Below are positions 34,306 to 43,347 of a stretch of DNA of 64,000 nucleotides, piece by piece; positions within the stretch are counted from its first letter, which is position 1; each line of letters opens with the position of its first letter. The notes under the pieces are model-generated. The model had not been told where the DNA came from, did no database searches, and worked only from the letters and a program-made list of their open reading frames with translations. The DNA comes from DAOUJH01 sp965248955 (GTDB taxonomy: Bacteria > Chloroflexota > Dehalococcoidia > Lucifugimonadales > QGNO01), in NCBI GenBank assembly GCA_965248955.1, contig OZ252212.1, positions 1,178,001 to 1,242,000 of the forward strand. Direction: 5' to 3'. A program made the translations under genes and the position numbers.

Positions 34306-34652
34306 TCCATCCTCACCTGAATAGAGTTTCCGGGCTAGCCGCGCCTACTGCCTACAGGCCGCCAAGGAGCACATGATAACGCAATTCCAGGCACTAGACA
34401 ACAGAATTGCTAAAGTTGCGTTGCCTCTAGTAAAATGCAGCAAGTAAGTAAGAAGGTAAGCTTGGTAGAGCTAAGTCAGTTCGCGGCGACGAAGGCCGTT
34501 GCACTTGCAACCACAGCTAAGACATCGGCCAAACGCCAGATAGAGGAGCTACAGAAACATGGCGACCCGTCCGCTCAGGAGTCCGTTGGCTAGGCATAGC
34601 CCGCGATGCTCCTTGATACCGAGGGGACTTGGTCTATTTGGAGGGAAACACT
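34306..34652. other. 347-bp divergent intergenic region
   Basis: This region separates the - strand glutamine synthetase gene from the + strand GPP34 gene and must hold both promoters. The only coding hint is a short ORF at 34435-34593. No RNA gene or operator was recognised. Confidence 0.5.
34435..34593 (+). CDS. possible 52-residue protein, unknown
   Basis: An ATG-started ORF begins MQQVSKKVSLVELSQFAATKA and encodes a helical, Lys/Ala-rich chain. There is no clear ribosome binding site and no family is recognised. It lies 59 nt upstream of the GPP34 gene on the same strand. It may be spurious. Confidence 0.25.
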   Translation: MQQVSKKVSLVELSQFAATKAVALATTAKTSAKRQIEELQKHGDPSAQESVG

Positions 34653-35303
34653 GTGCTGAGATTTGCTGAGGAACTGATGCTGTTGTTGCTCGACGATGAG
34701 GGCGGGCGTTTCGCACACGTGCCCAACTGGGCGTTGGATTATGCCCTCGCCGGCGGTGTGTTGATGGACCTGGCGCTGGAAAACCGCATCGACACGGACT
34801 TGGAACATCTTGTCCTGCTCGACGCTACCCCCGTGGGCGACAGCCTCCTAGACCCCACTCTGGCCGACATTGCCGCCGGGGAGGGGCACGACGCCCGCTA
34901 CTGGGTGGAGCGAACGGCAGCCCGCGGCCCATTCATCCGAGAGGAAGCCCTATCCGGGCTGGTTGCCCAGGGAATCCTGGAGCGACGGGATGCCCGGTTC
35001 CTCTGGGTGTTCAAGTCCAGGCGCTACCCGACCATCGAGGGCAAGGCTGAGCAGGAAGTCAAGCTGCGCATAATGGGCATACTCTTCAGCAACGAGATTC
35101 CGGACCCGCGAGACGTGGTCATAATCTCTCTGATCAACGCCTGCCGCATCTTTGAGCATCTATTGTCCAAGAACGAACTCAACAATCTGGCCGACCGGAT
35201 AGAGCAGCTGCAAAAGCTTGACCTCATAGGCCAGGCCATGACCCAGGCCATTCAAGACATAGAGACGTCTGTGGCCCTCTGCATCCATCCCTACGCGTAC
35301 TGA
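34653..35303 (+). CDS. GPP34 (Golgi phosphoprotein 3-like) family protein
   Basis: A 216-residue protein with the GPP34 pattern: RFAEELMLLLLDDEGGRF, WALDYALAGGVLMDLALENRID, and a C-terminal VVIISLINACRIFEHLLSKNE helix. Eukaryotic members bind phosphatidylinositol-4-phosphate; bacterial functions are largely unknown, though a peripheral membrane role is assumed. The GTG at 34653 follows GGAGGG at 7-nt spacing and is preferred over a TTG at 34629. It is convergent with the transglutaminase gene. Confidence 0.88.
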   Translation: MLRFAEELMLLLLDDEGGRFAHVPNWALDYALAGGVLMDLALENRIDTDLEHLVLLDATPVGDSLLDPTLADIAAGEGHDARYWVERTAARGPFIREEALSGLVAQGILERRDARFLWVFKSRRYPTIEGKAEQEVKLRIMGILFSNEIPDPRDVVIISLINACRIFEHLLSKNELNNLADRIEQLQKLDLIGQAMTQAIQDIETSVALCIHPYAY

Positions 35304-35351
35304 GTCTGCCCTGAGAACAGGGTTCCATGCCCGGGATGATGACCTTGAAGG

Positions 35352-36215
35352 TCATGCCGTCCTGACACGTATGCTCACGTCAAGCCGGGACTCTCCGCCT
35401 CCTATGAAAACCCCGCGAACTGGGGGTACGTCCTGGTAATCGCGGCCAATGGCTACCCGTACGTAGCGCTGATCCGCCGTGCAATTGTTGGTGGGATCAA
35501 AGCCAATCCAGCCCACGTTGGGCAAAAGGCACTCCACCCAGGCGTGACTGGCCATCTGGCGCGACTCCCGGCTGCCGCCCAGGTATAGATAGCCGGACAC
35601 GTACCTGGCCGGGATATGCCAGATACGGGCAATTGCTATCATCACGTGGGCATAGTCTTGGCATACCCCTTGCCCGGTCTCCAAGATATGCTCTATGGGA
35701 GACAACACCGACGTGGCGCCCGGAACGTACTGGAACCTTCGGAAGAGGGTACCAGAAAGCCGGAGCAATGACTGCAGCGGGTCGTCGCCTGGCCCGGCAT
35801 CCAGCTCCTTTAGGAAGGAGCTGAGGGCGGGAGAGGGTCTGGCGAAGGCGCTTGGGCGAGTGAATTCCCAGTACATGGAGGAGCCCTGCCAGGATAGGAT
35901 CTCCTCCCATGCGCCGACGCCTGAGAAGCCGGGCAGCGGAGGGGGAGGGCTGCACTCCACGACGGACCGAGAAGTAATCTCGAGGGCTTGGTGCTCCCGG
36001 TGGATGTTCATAATCTGCTTTGTGTTGCCGTAGAAGTCCGTTTCGCTGCTCAGATGCGCCTGGGGGTTGGTGATTACGTCGTAGCTTAAAAGCCTTTGCA
36101 GCCGGTCGTTGCGCGGTTTGAGGCAGAGGGACAGGACGCTGTGGCGTACGGGAGGAGCGTACAGATAGCGGGAAACGTGCTCTATTTCATAGAGTTCCGG
36201 CGTCGATTCGACCAT
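35352..36215 (-). CDS. transglutaminase-like protein of the ATP-grasp/alpha-E cassette
   Basis: 287 residues with an N-terminal beta domain typical of bacterial transglutaminase-like proteins (YEIEHVSRYLYAPPVRHSVLSLCLKPR). A Cys-His-Asp catalytic core follows: Cys185 in GQGVCQDYAH, His224 in SHAWVE, Asp240 in GFDPTNN. It may act as a peptidase or amide-transfer enzyme. It is the last of three - strand genes, 3 nt after the alpha-E gene. No signal peptide is seen, so it is probably cytosolic. Confidence 0.92.
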   Translation of the reverse strand: MVESTPELYEIEHVSRYLYAPPVRHSVLSLCLKPRNDRLQRLLSYDVITNPQAHLSSETDFYGNTKQIMNIHREHQALEITSRSVVECSPPPPLPGFSGVGAWEEILSWQGSSMYWEFTRPSAFARPSPALSSFLKELDAGPGDDPLQSLLRLSGTLFRRFQYVPGATSVLSPIEHILETGQGVCQDYAHVMIAIARIWHIPARYVSGYLYLGGSRESRQMASHAWVECLLPNVGWIGFDPTNNCTADQRYVRVAIGRDYQDVPPVRGVFIGGGESRLDVSIRVRTA

Positions 36216-36218
36216 GGG

Positions 36219-37187
36219 CTAACGGGCTGGTAAGTCCTCTATGGGATAGTCGAAGTAGGTGTCGGCTAGGAGGTGGTGCAGCTCGCGGCTGTACTGCTGC
36301 ACCTGCCGCAGCAGCTTGGGCTGGTCCTCTCCATCAGGCCAATTGTAGTGGATGAGCGCCCCGGTGCGGCCCGCCAGTCGTAGAGCCTCGCTGCTGGCTT
36401 TGGCGTTGGGCCCGGGGCCTATGGATGCTATGCCGGAATGGGCCCTGTCCAGGGACCGGCAGAGCGAGTCCGGCAGCATGGCATCCGTGACCAGCAGATT
36501 CAGCACCTGGTCTGGGTGCACCTCCACGCTGTAGCTGCGGTTGTAAGCCGAAACGGCGTGGAAGAGGCGGAGCAGGCTGGTCCAATCAGCGTCGGAGTAC
36601 TCCCCAGCCAGGGCATCGGCGTCGATTTGCGTCAGGAGCAGCGAGGTGGAGAGCTGGGCCCGTTCTATGAATCTACCCAGCTGCATGAAGCTCCAGCCCT
36701 CATCCCGGTACATGGTGGCGCCGGCCACGCCGGAGAAGGTGTTCATCTCCCCCGCCGTCTCGGCGTAGAAGCCCTCCGGCGAGGTTGCCCAGATATCCTG
36801 GATGGACAGCTTCTGCATTTTGAGGTAGGCCAGGTTGAGGCTGGTCCACAGCTCGCCGCTGATGCGATGGCGCATCTGCCGGGCGTTCTCACGCCCCATG
36901 GAAAAGCAGCTCCACACCGAATCCGGGTTGGAGCGCTCGAAGGTAAGGTCGTCGGCCAGGGTGTAGGAATCGGCCTGGGTGAACTCGTCGCTGCTCGTCA
37001 TCTCCTGGCTTCCCAGGGGAGGCTGGCGGTTGAGCCCATTGTAGATCCGGCTCCAGCCTGAGTGGATCTCCGATATGGGGCGGTCCACCAGGGCTTCTGT
37101 CTGTAGCCGCAGCAAACGGCAGACGAACTCCGCCCGCTCCAGGTACCTGCCCATCCAGTACAACCCCTGTGCGCTGCGAGAAAGCAC
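36219..37187 (-). CDS. alpha-E domain protein (DUF403 family)
   Basis: A 322-residue helical protein starting MLSRSAQGLYWMGRYLERAEFVCRLLR, the family hallmark with paired Arg/Glu residues. The C-terminal AGRTGALIHYNWPDGEDQ... region is also typical. The family's biochemical role is not established. It is always found beside circularly permuted ATP-grasp and transglutaminase genes. Here it lies 5 nt after the ATP-grasp gene. Confidence 0.92.
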   Translation of the reverse strand: MLSRSAQGLYWMGRYLERAEFVCRLLRLQTEALVDRPISEIHSGWSRIYNGLNRQPPLGSQEMTSSDEFTQADSYTLADDLTFERSNPDSVWSCFSMGRENARQMRHRISGELWTSLNLAYLKMQKLSIQDIWATSPEGFYAETAGEMNTFSGVAGATMYRDEGWSFMQLGRFIERAQLSTSLLLTQIDADALAGEYSDADWTSLLRLFHAVSAYNRSYSVEVHPDQVLNLLVTDAMLPDSLCRSLDRAHSGIASIGPGPNAKASSEALRLAGRTGALIHYNWPDGEDQPKLLRQVQQYSRELHHLLADTYFDYPIEDLPAR

Positions 37188-37192
37188 CCGGG

Positions 37193-38626
37193 TCAGTTTC
37201 CCAGCACCCAGAGGTCTTTGCCTCCGCCGCCCTGGCTGGAGTTCACTACCAGGCTGCCCCGGCGTAGGGCTACGCGACAGAATGCGCCGGGCACCATGCG
37301 GGTTTCCTGCCCGTGAAGTATGAAGGGGCGCAGGTCCACGTGTCGCGGTTCAAAGTTGCCGTCGATCAGGCACGGCGACCTGGAAAGGGATAGCACGGGC
37401 TGCGATATGAAGTCGGCGGGGTTGGCGCGGATCTGTGCGGCGTAATCGTCCCGTTCCTTCTGCGTGGCGTGGGGGCCGATGATCATTCCGTAGCCTCCCG
37501 ACTCTCCCACACGTTTCACCACAAGGTTCGCCAGGTTGTCCAGGGTGTACTCCAGGTCAAGGGGCCGGCGGCAAAGGTACGTTTCCACGTTGGCCAGGAT
37601 GGCCTCCTCTCCCAGGTAGTATCGGATCATATCCGGCACGTAGGCATAGACGCTCTTGTCGTCGGCAACGCCGGTGCCGGGAGCGTTAACCAGCGCCACG
37701 TTGCCCAGCTTGTAAGCGTGAAGCAGTCCCGGCACGCCCAGCATGGAGTCGGGGCGGAACACCAGCGGGTCTAGGAAATCGTCGTCCACCCGGCGGTAGA
37801 TTATGTCTACCCTCCGCAGCCCTGTGGTGGTGCGCATGTACACAAACCCGTCTTTGACCAGCAGGTCCCTGCCCTCCACAAGCTCGGCGCCGATCTCATG
37901 AGCCAGGAACATGTGCTCGTAGAAGGCGGAGTTATAGACTCCGGGTGTGAGTAGAGCAATGCTCGGTTCGGACCGGCCCCTGGGGGCAAGCTCCAGAAGG
38001 GTGGTCAGCAGCAAACGGCCGTAGTGCTCCACGTCCTGTACGCGGGAGCTTCTGTACAGCCGCCGCATGCTGGTCTTCACCGCCTTCCGGTTTGCGATCA
38101 TATAGGAGACGCCGGAGGGAATTCGCAGGTTATCCTCCAGCACTCGGAAGCCGTCGTTGGTTCTGATGATGTCGGTGCCGCAGATGCCAATCCAGGTGCC
38201 GTGGGGCGCCGAAAAGCCGCGCATCTCCGTGCGGTACTGGGGGCACTCCATGACCACGTCCACGGGAATGACGCCGTCGTCGAGGATACGGGCTTCACCG
38301 TAGACGTCTTCCAGGAAGAGGTTGAGCGCCTTCACACGCTGGGCCAGTCCCTTCTGCAAGAAACGCCACTCCTCAGAGGAGATAACCCTGGGTATGCAGT
38401 CCACGGGTATTATCCGCTCCTCGCCCTCCTCGTCGCCGTAGACAGTGAAGGAGATGCCCTCGTTGGAGAAGGAACGGGTCACCCGTTCCTGGATGCTCCT
38501 GATCTCCTCGGCGGAGAGAGAGATCAGGCTTTCGTGTAGAGGTCGATAGTGCTCCCTGGGCGTTCCGTCCTGCTGGAACATCTCATCGTGTATGGACGGT
38601 TCTAGGTTGTAACCATCGAATTTCAC
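37193..38626 (-). CDS. circularly permuted ATP-grasp protein (DUF404/407 type)
   Basis: 477 residues of the circularly permuted ATP-grasp family. It starts with FDEMFQQDGTPREHY-like sequence and has GFRVLEDNLRIPSGVSYMIANR (ATP-grasp metal/nucleotide region), LTPGVYNSAFYEHMFLAHEIGAELVEGRDL, GYGMIIGPHATQKERDDY and a C-terminal SSQGGGGKDLWVL. ATP-grasp enzymes activate carboxylates as acyl phosphates, so peptide or amide bond formation is expected. The substrate is unknown. It is the first gene of the three-gene cassette. Confidence 0.92.
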   Translation of the reverse strand: MKFDGYNLEPSIHDEMFQQDGTPREHYRPLHESLISLSAEEIRSIQERVTRSFSNEGISFTVYGDEEGEERIIPVDCIPRVISSEEWRFLQKGLAQRVKALNLFLEDVYGEARILDDGVIPVDVVMECPQYRTEMRGFSAPHGTWIGICGTDIIRTNDGFRVLEDNLRIPSGVSYMIANRKAVKTSMRRLYRSSRVQDVEHYGRLLLTTLLELAPRGRSEPSIALLTPGVYNSAFYEHMFLAHEIGAELVEGRDLLVKDGFVYMRTTTGLRRVDIIYRRVDDDFLDPLVFRPDSMLGVPGLLHAYKLGNVALVNAPGTGVADDKSVYAYVPDMIRYYLGEEAILANVETYLCRRPLDLEYTLDNLANLVVKRVGESGGYGMIIGPHATQKERDDYAAQIRANPADFISQPVLSLSRSPCLIDGNFEPRHVDLRPFILHGQETRMVPGAFCRVALRRGSLVVNSSQGGGGKDLWVLGN

Positions 38627-38787
38627 GGGTTCAAAGATACCACAGCGTTGGCGTTGTTAGCCACTGCGCCCTGGACACGGAGATAGGCCTCCGCTTCCGG
38701 CCTGCACCCCCCCACCCCGCCTGGGTTGCCCCTCCGCGGGAATGACGAGTGGTGGGCGGCTTCCCCAACAATTCTCCTCCGCAGTGC

Positions 38788-38816
38788 TTGACAAGCTCCT
38801 CCTTTTATTCTATAGT
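38788..38816 (+). promoter_or_regulatory. promoter P1 for the surface protein
   Basis: TTGACA (38788-38793), a 17-nt spacer and TATAGT (38811-38816) form a near-consensus sigma70 promoter. It leaves a leader of about 275 nt before the GTG at 39099. Confidence 0.8.
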
Positions 38817-38909
38817 CGCCTTCTGCCGGCCCTCAGGTCGGTGGAGAATGCCTCCGCATGGCCGGAGGGCGGAACATCTTTGAGATTCGGGCAATTTGCG
38901 GAAATAGGC

Positions 38910-38938
38910 TTGACAATAGGCTATGAATCGTGTACAAC
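38910..38938 (+). promoter_or_regulatory. promoter P2 for the surface protein
   Basis: A second TTGACA (38910-38915) is followed after 17 nt by TACAAC (38933-38938), giving a leader of about 155 nt. The two promoters in tandem suggest strong expression. The remaining gap 38627-39098 shows no other gene. Confidence 0.65.
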
Positions 38939-39098
38939 TTTCTGGGTTTGACCTCGCCAAGGAGCGTAATGGATTCATCTGCAGTTCTCCTTGCAGCTTC
39001 AAGAGTGGACCCTTCCCGGGTGCCCCGTTCAGAAACGGAGCCCCGGTTTGTTCTGCCCAATATACATCCCAATTTCGAGATCCATAAGGGGGTAGGAA

Positions 39099-41909
39099 GT
39101 GAATAAGCGTCTTGGTTTTCTTTCATTGATAGGAGTTGCAGCCCTGCTGCTGGCCACCTTTGGTGCCAACGCTCTGGCCGCTCCCTCCGGCGTGGCAGGG
39201 GACGTGACTTTTGATAGAGCATGGGCCAACGGCGACCTGGGCCAAACTATCAAAATCACGGTCTCGGATGATGACGAGAACCATGCGACTCTTAGAGTTC
39301 AAAATTCAGGAGTTGCTGGTACTGCGAATTACACTGTAGCCGCGTTTCAGCCTCGAACGTTCTATCCGGCCAATGCCCCAATTGCCGACTGGGCTGGCAT
39401 TGACCAGCTGGAGGATCCAGACGTCACTGCGGATACAGGCGACGCTGGGAACACCAGCGTAGACAAGGTTGCTGCAGACCTCGGTATCAGTAGGGCTGCG
39501 TTCTTCCAGGCTGTGGGCGTATCCGGGGCTTCAACTACGGACCAGGGCCGGCTAGATTCTCTGAACAACGTCAGGAAGGGCGACGGGTTAGATATAAATG
39601 ACGTCCTGGTTGTTCCGGTGGGTAATGCTGACCCATCAGTAATCGGAATCGGATCACGCTCAGTGACGATTACTGCAGCAACTACCGGCGGCGATTTTGC
39701 CTTGGTCTACTTCGGTTCACTGGCTGACACCGTTGACGTGAAGCTGAAGAGCACGTCAGACCAGACCGGATACACACAGACTCTTACGGAGAACGGCCTG
39801 AACACAGGCGTCTTTACAGGCACGTTCACCCTAGCAAGCAGTACCACTGAAGGCGACCAAGAGTTGCAAGCAGCCAACGGCGACGTGATCACGGTTTCAT
39901 ACCGGGACGCCAGCGAAGAGCTGACGCGCACCGAAACCCTCAGCGTGGAGCAGGGTGCTCCCGAAGTCTCCAACCTCACGCCTGCCAGCGGTACAAATAC
40001 TAATGCGACCACGGTAGTCCTTACCGGCAACCTCGTCGACGCCCAGTCCAGAGTGAAGGCTAATGCCATCACGTTCTACCTTTCTGTCGATGATGGCGCC
40101 ACGTTTACCGCAATCCCCAATGAAGACAACAGTACAAACAGCGACTTCGACAACGAAGGTTATAACCTGACTGCAATCACAGGCGGATTGCAGGCATCCG
40201 TGCGATTGTCCTTGGATCCTCCGTCAGGCGCAGACCAGGTATACCAATGGTACTTGGAAGGCGGAGACAACGCGGGGAATGTTGGCGCCAGCAAGGCTGA
40301 TGCTGACGAAGCAGATAGCGGCGAGGACAACGCCCATAGCTTTACGTTTGACAACCAGTCCGTCACGCTGAAAACCGAAGACGACGACGAAATGAATGCC
40401 ACCCTTGGAGAGTCGTATGACTCAGCGGAGAAAGAGGTTGTTGAGAACGTCAACACCAGCATACGCGTCATCTTCGACGGCGCTCTTGACGGCGATTCGG
40501 TGGATGCGAGCGACTTCACGGTCGACGGCGAAACCGTTGATGCCGCCGACTGGTTCTCCGGTGAGAAAGAAAGCGTATTCCTCACCGTTGGCGTCAAGGG
40601 CCCAAGCGCCACCCCCAAGGTGGAAGTGGCCAGCGGCTCCATTCGGGACGCTGCGGGCAACGCCAACGCAGCTACGTTGACCGTGGGAGCAGCCAAGGAC
40701 GGCTTGGATCCCAAACTCACCGTCGAAGTCAGCGGAGATGACACAGGCGGCGTGCCGGTGAGCGACAGCCGGATAACGATCACGGTAACCGCCAACGAGA
40801 CATTGCTTACCAACCCGACGATAGAGACCGGCGCCGTGACAGAGAATGCAGATGGCGATCTCGAATTGACCGGCTCTCTGTCAGCTCAAAGCGGACTTAC
40901 CTTCCTTGGCAACGACCAGTGGGAGAAGAGGTTGTCCGTAAGCAGTTCTGGCGCCTTCGTGGTCAAAGTCACCGGTCGAGATACTGCCAGCAACGTGGGC
41001 AGCAGCGGCAGCGACGACCCCGAAAACTCTAAGGCCATCTTCTTTGAGATGGACGATGGGATACCTGCACCAGTATTGGATCCCGGCGATGAGGGCAGCG
41101 TGTCACGCAGCGACCCGTTCCTCAACATCGACTGGTCGAGTGAAGGCGGCGAGTACGCCGGCGACACCCACAATAAGGTGACGTTGACCGTGCTGACGCT
41201 GGACGGCGAAGACGTGCTGGACAGGGCCGCGACCAGTAACAACAGGTCGTTCATCCTGACCACCAGCGGCCTTGAGCTAGGCGACCACGAAATCGAGGTC
41301 AACGGCACGGACGAGGCTGGCAACACGCTTTCCAGCGACCATGAGGTTACCTTCACGGTGAAAGCCAGGCCCAAGGCCGAGATCGAGCTGAAGCCGGGCA
41401 TGAACCTGATATCGTTGCCAGGCGATCCTGCGGACACGTCCATCAACAGCGTGGTGACGTTGAGCCAGGTCAGCGCCATAACCACCTACGACCCGGTGAA
41501 CCCTGACCCGGCAACTGGCAGCCCGTGGCTGTCCGCCACCAGGGACGACAGCGGCAACCTGAGCGGCTCGCTGACGCAGGTAGACGCTCAGCATGCCTAC
41601 TGGGTATCCACCACCTCCTTCGACCCGATATCGGTGGACATCCCAACGCATGGGTTCGCCAACGTGCCGCCCGCCATTTCACTGGTGGAAGGCTGGAACC
41701 TGGTGCCCGTGGTGGTCGTTGGTGACCAGAGCCCCGGCGATACCATTGCCGCCGATACGTATTTCGGCAGCACTAGCTGGGTCACGGCTTACACCTTCGA
41801 CCCGGAGGCGGGCCAGTGGACGAAAGTCCTGCCCAACAACTTCCATGACGTGGAAGTGGGCAAAGGCTACTGGCTGTACGTAGAGAATGCTGGCGTCCTG
41901 GTACCGTAA
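39099..41909 (+). CDS. large secreted surface protein, possible S-layer-like
   Basis: 936 residues with a signal peptide (MNKRLGFLSLIGVAALLLATFGANALAA) and an acidic, Thr/Ser/Asp/Gly-rich beta chain containing several Ig- or cadherin-like segments (residues 300-410, 470-550, 560-760). The C-terminal ~170 residues contain two related blocks, KPGMNLISLPG...AYWVSTTS and EGWNLVPVVVV...GKGYWLYVENAG. The GTG follows AAGGGGGTAGGA. Two promoters, a long leader and an 18-bp terminator suggest a highly expressed envelope protein. No SLH domain or sorting motif was recognised. Confidence 0.8.
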   Translation: MNKRLGFLSLIGVAALLLATFGANALAAPSGVAGDVTFDRAWANGDLGQTIKITVSDDDENHATLRVQNSGVAGTANYTVAAFQPRTFYPANAPIADWAGIDQLEDPDVTADTGDAGNTSVDKVAADLGISRAAFFQAVGVSGASTTDQGRLDSLNNVRKGDGLDINDVLVVPVGNADPSVIGIGSRSVTITAATTGGDFALVYFGSLADTVDVKLKSTSDQTGYTQTLTENGLNTGVFTGTFTLASSTTEGDQELQAANGDVITVSYRDASEELTRTETLSVEQGAPEVSNLTPASGTNTNATTVVLTGNLVDAQSRVKANAITFYLSVDDGATFTAIPNEDNSTNSDFDNEGYNLTAITGGLQASVRLSLDPPSGADQVYQWYLEGGDNAGNVGASKADADEADSGEDNAHSFTFDNQSVTLKTEDDDEMNATLGESYDSAEKEVVENVNTSIRVIFDGALDGDSVDASDFTVDGETVDAADWFSGEKESVFLTVGVKGPSATPKVEVASGSIRDAAGNANAATLTVGAAKDGLDPKLTVEVSGDDTGGVPVSDSRITITVTANETLLTNPTIETGAVTENADGDLELTGSLSAQSGLTFLGNDQWEKRLSVSSSGAFVVKVTGRDTASNVGSSGSDDPENSKAIFFEMDDGIPAPVLDPGDEGSVSRSDPFLNIDWSSEGGEYAGDTHNKVTLTVLTLDGEDVLDRAATSNNRSFILTTSGLELGDHEIEVNGTDEAGNTLSSDHEVTFTVKARPKAEIELKPGMNLISLPGDPADTSINSVVTLSQVSAITTYDPVNPDPATGSPWLSATRDDSGNLSGSLTQVDAQHAYWVSTTSFDPISVDIPTHGFANVPPAISLVEGWNLVPVVVVGDQSPGDTIAADTYFGSTSWVTAYTFDPEAGQWTKVLPNNFHDVEVGKGYWLYVENAGVLVP

Positions 41910-41933
41910 AGACCAGGCCGCGCCAAAAGCCTG

Positions 41934-41973
41934 AAAAGGAAGAGGGCTCTTGAAAAAGAGCCCTCTTCCTTTT
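41934..41973. terminator. bidirectional intrinsic terminator, 18-bp stem
   Basis: A perfect 18-bp stem (41934-41951 with 41956-41973) closes a GAAA loop, with A-rich and T-rich ends. It lies between the convergent surface-protein gene and hpnE and can serve both strands. Confidence 0.92.
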
Positions 41974-42003
41974 AGGGAACATGCGGGCAGACGGGTGGCT
42001 TGT

Positions 42004-43347
42004 TCACCTAGTAGTCAGATCGTGGACCTTGTCCGCCGCTGAGTTGCCGCTTCGCACCGCGCCCTCCATGGTGGCGGGCCAACCCGTATCGGTCCAGTCT
42101 CCGGCCAGCAGCAGGTTGCCTAGCGGCGTCTCCATGGGCAGCCGTGCCGGCGCGGACCCCGGGGCCGGCCGGAACGTGGCATGCCGCTCCTTGACAACCA
42201 CGAACCGTTCCGCGGTCGCATCCCGTGCACCCGGCAGCACCCGGGCCAGCTCCGGCAGGAAGGAGTCTGCGAGCTCCTTCTTACTCACCGGCCAGTGCTC
42301 CCAGGCCCCGCTCAGCGAGACGGTCAGATACTGGCCGGGCCCGGCCAGACCCAGAATTCGCGTCTTGTTGAACACCCACTGTACCGGGCTTCCCACGAAC
42401 GCGGCGAAGTCGAAGTCGGCCACGGGGCGGTCGTACCAGACGTGCAGGTTCACAATGGGCGACCATGTATGGGCCGCGGCGGGGGCGAACGCGGGGTGCC
42501 GACGCCACTCCTCCGGCAGCAGCCGGAGCAACACCGTTGGCATGAGCGCGCTCACGTAGAAATCCGAACACACCAACTCGCCTCCGGTCAGCGCCACGCC
42601 CGTCACGGCACCGTGGTCTACGTGCAAATGCTCCGCGATGCGCCCCAGCACGAGTGTGACCCCTTGCTCACGCAGCCGGCGTTCAACGGCGTTGCCCATC
42701 ACCTCTGACAGCCCGGCGCGGGCGTAGCCCACGCTGGCGGCATGGCGGTCTTTGAGCAGGGCGGTCTTGAACAGCATGAAGCCGGCGCTGGCGCTGACGT
42801 CATCTGAAGCATCGTTGAGCGCCGGCAGCACCAGCAGGTCCCACAGATTCTGGATTGCCCTGCTGCTCTGGCCTGCTTCCTCCAGCCAGTCTCGGAAGGA
42901 ACGCGACTCCAAGTCGTGGTGGTCGTGACAGCGCTCCCGCTGGATGCGCAGCAGTGCCCGCACCGCGCGCAGCTTGTCAGTCCAGCTGATGTGCGGGTAG
43001 TGCAACAGCGACCACCCAAGATGGAGCGGCGCGGGAAGCGGCAGAGCGGAGAGCAGACCGCGCTTTCCACGTGGGTCGAAGACCTCTATGCGGAGGCGAC
43101 GCTGGCGGTGGGTGAGGTGCAGCGTCCCCATCTCCTCTAGGAATTGGACGTATTCGGTGCAGCAACCTAGAAACACGTGCTGCCCGTTGTCCACCTGCAC
43201 GCCGCTCTCGCGGTCCGTGAAGGAGAAAGCCCTCCCGCCCAGGTATGGCCGGCGCTCCACCAGCGTCACATCGTGACCCAGGCGGGAGAGGCGCCAGGCC
43301 GCGGCCATGCCGGCCAGCCCTCCGCCCAGTACAGTGACGCTGCTCAC
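42004..43347 (-). CDS. hpnE: squalene-forming FAD oxidoreductase
   Basis: 447 residues of the phytoene-desaturase-like FAD family. It begins SSVTVLGGGLAGMAAAWRLSRLGHDVTLVERRPYLGGRAFS (Rossmann GxGxxG and FAD ribose motif) and ends LLLAGDWTDTGWPATMEGAVRSGNSAA. In the HpnCDE route this enzyme reduces hydroxysqualene to squalene. The GTG at 43347 overlaps the hpnD stop (GTGA). Context with hpnC and hpnD decides against a carotenoid desaturase. Confidence 0.92.
   Translation of the reverse strand: MSSVTVLGGGLAGMAAAWRLSRLGHDVTLVERRPYLGGRAFSFTDRESGVQVDNGQHVFLGCCTEYVQFLEEMGTLHLTHRQRRLRIEVFDPRGKRGLLSALPLPAPLHLGWSLLHYPHISWTDKLRAVRALLRIQRERCHDHHDLESRSFRDWLEEAGQSSRAIQNLWDLLVLPALNDASDDVSASAGFMLFKTALLKDRHAASVGYARAGLSEVMGNAVERRLREQGVTLVLGRIAEHLHVDHGAVTGVALTGGELVCSDFYVSALMPTVLLRLLPEEWRRHPAFAPAAAHTWSPIVNLHVWYDRPVADFDFAAFVGSPVQWVFNKTRILGLAGPGQYLTVSLSGAWEHWPVSKKELADSFLPELARVLPGARDATAERFVVVKERHATFRPAPGSAPARLPMETPLGNLLLAGDWTDTGWPATMEGAVRSGNSAADKVHDLTTR

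Noticed and set aside
35339..35355. 8-bp palindrome between the GPP34 and transglutaminase genes as a terminator
   Set aside because: A one-base loop and no T-run on either side; it also overlaps the transglutaminase stop codon.
39300..41290. SLH or cohesin/dockerin domains in the surface protein
   Set aside because: The sequence lacks the characteristic conserved residues; only general Ig-like beta repeats can be supported.
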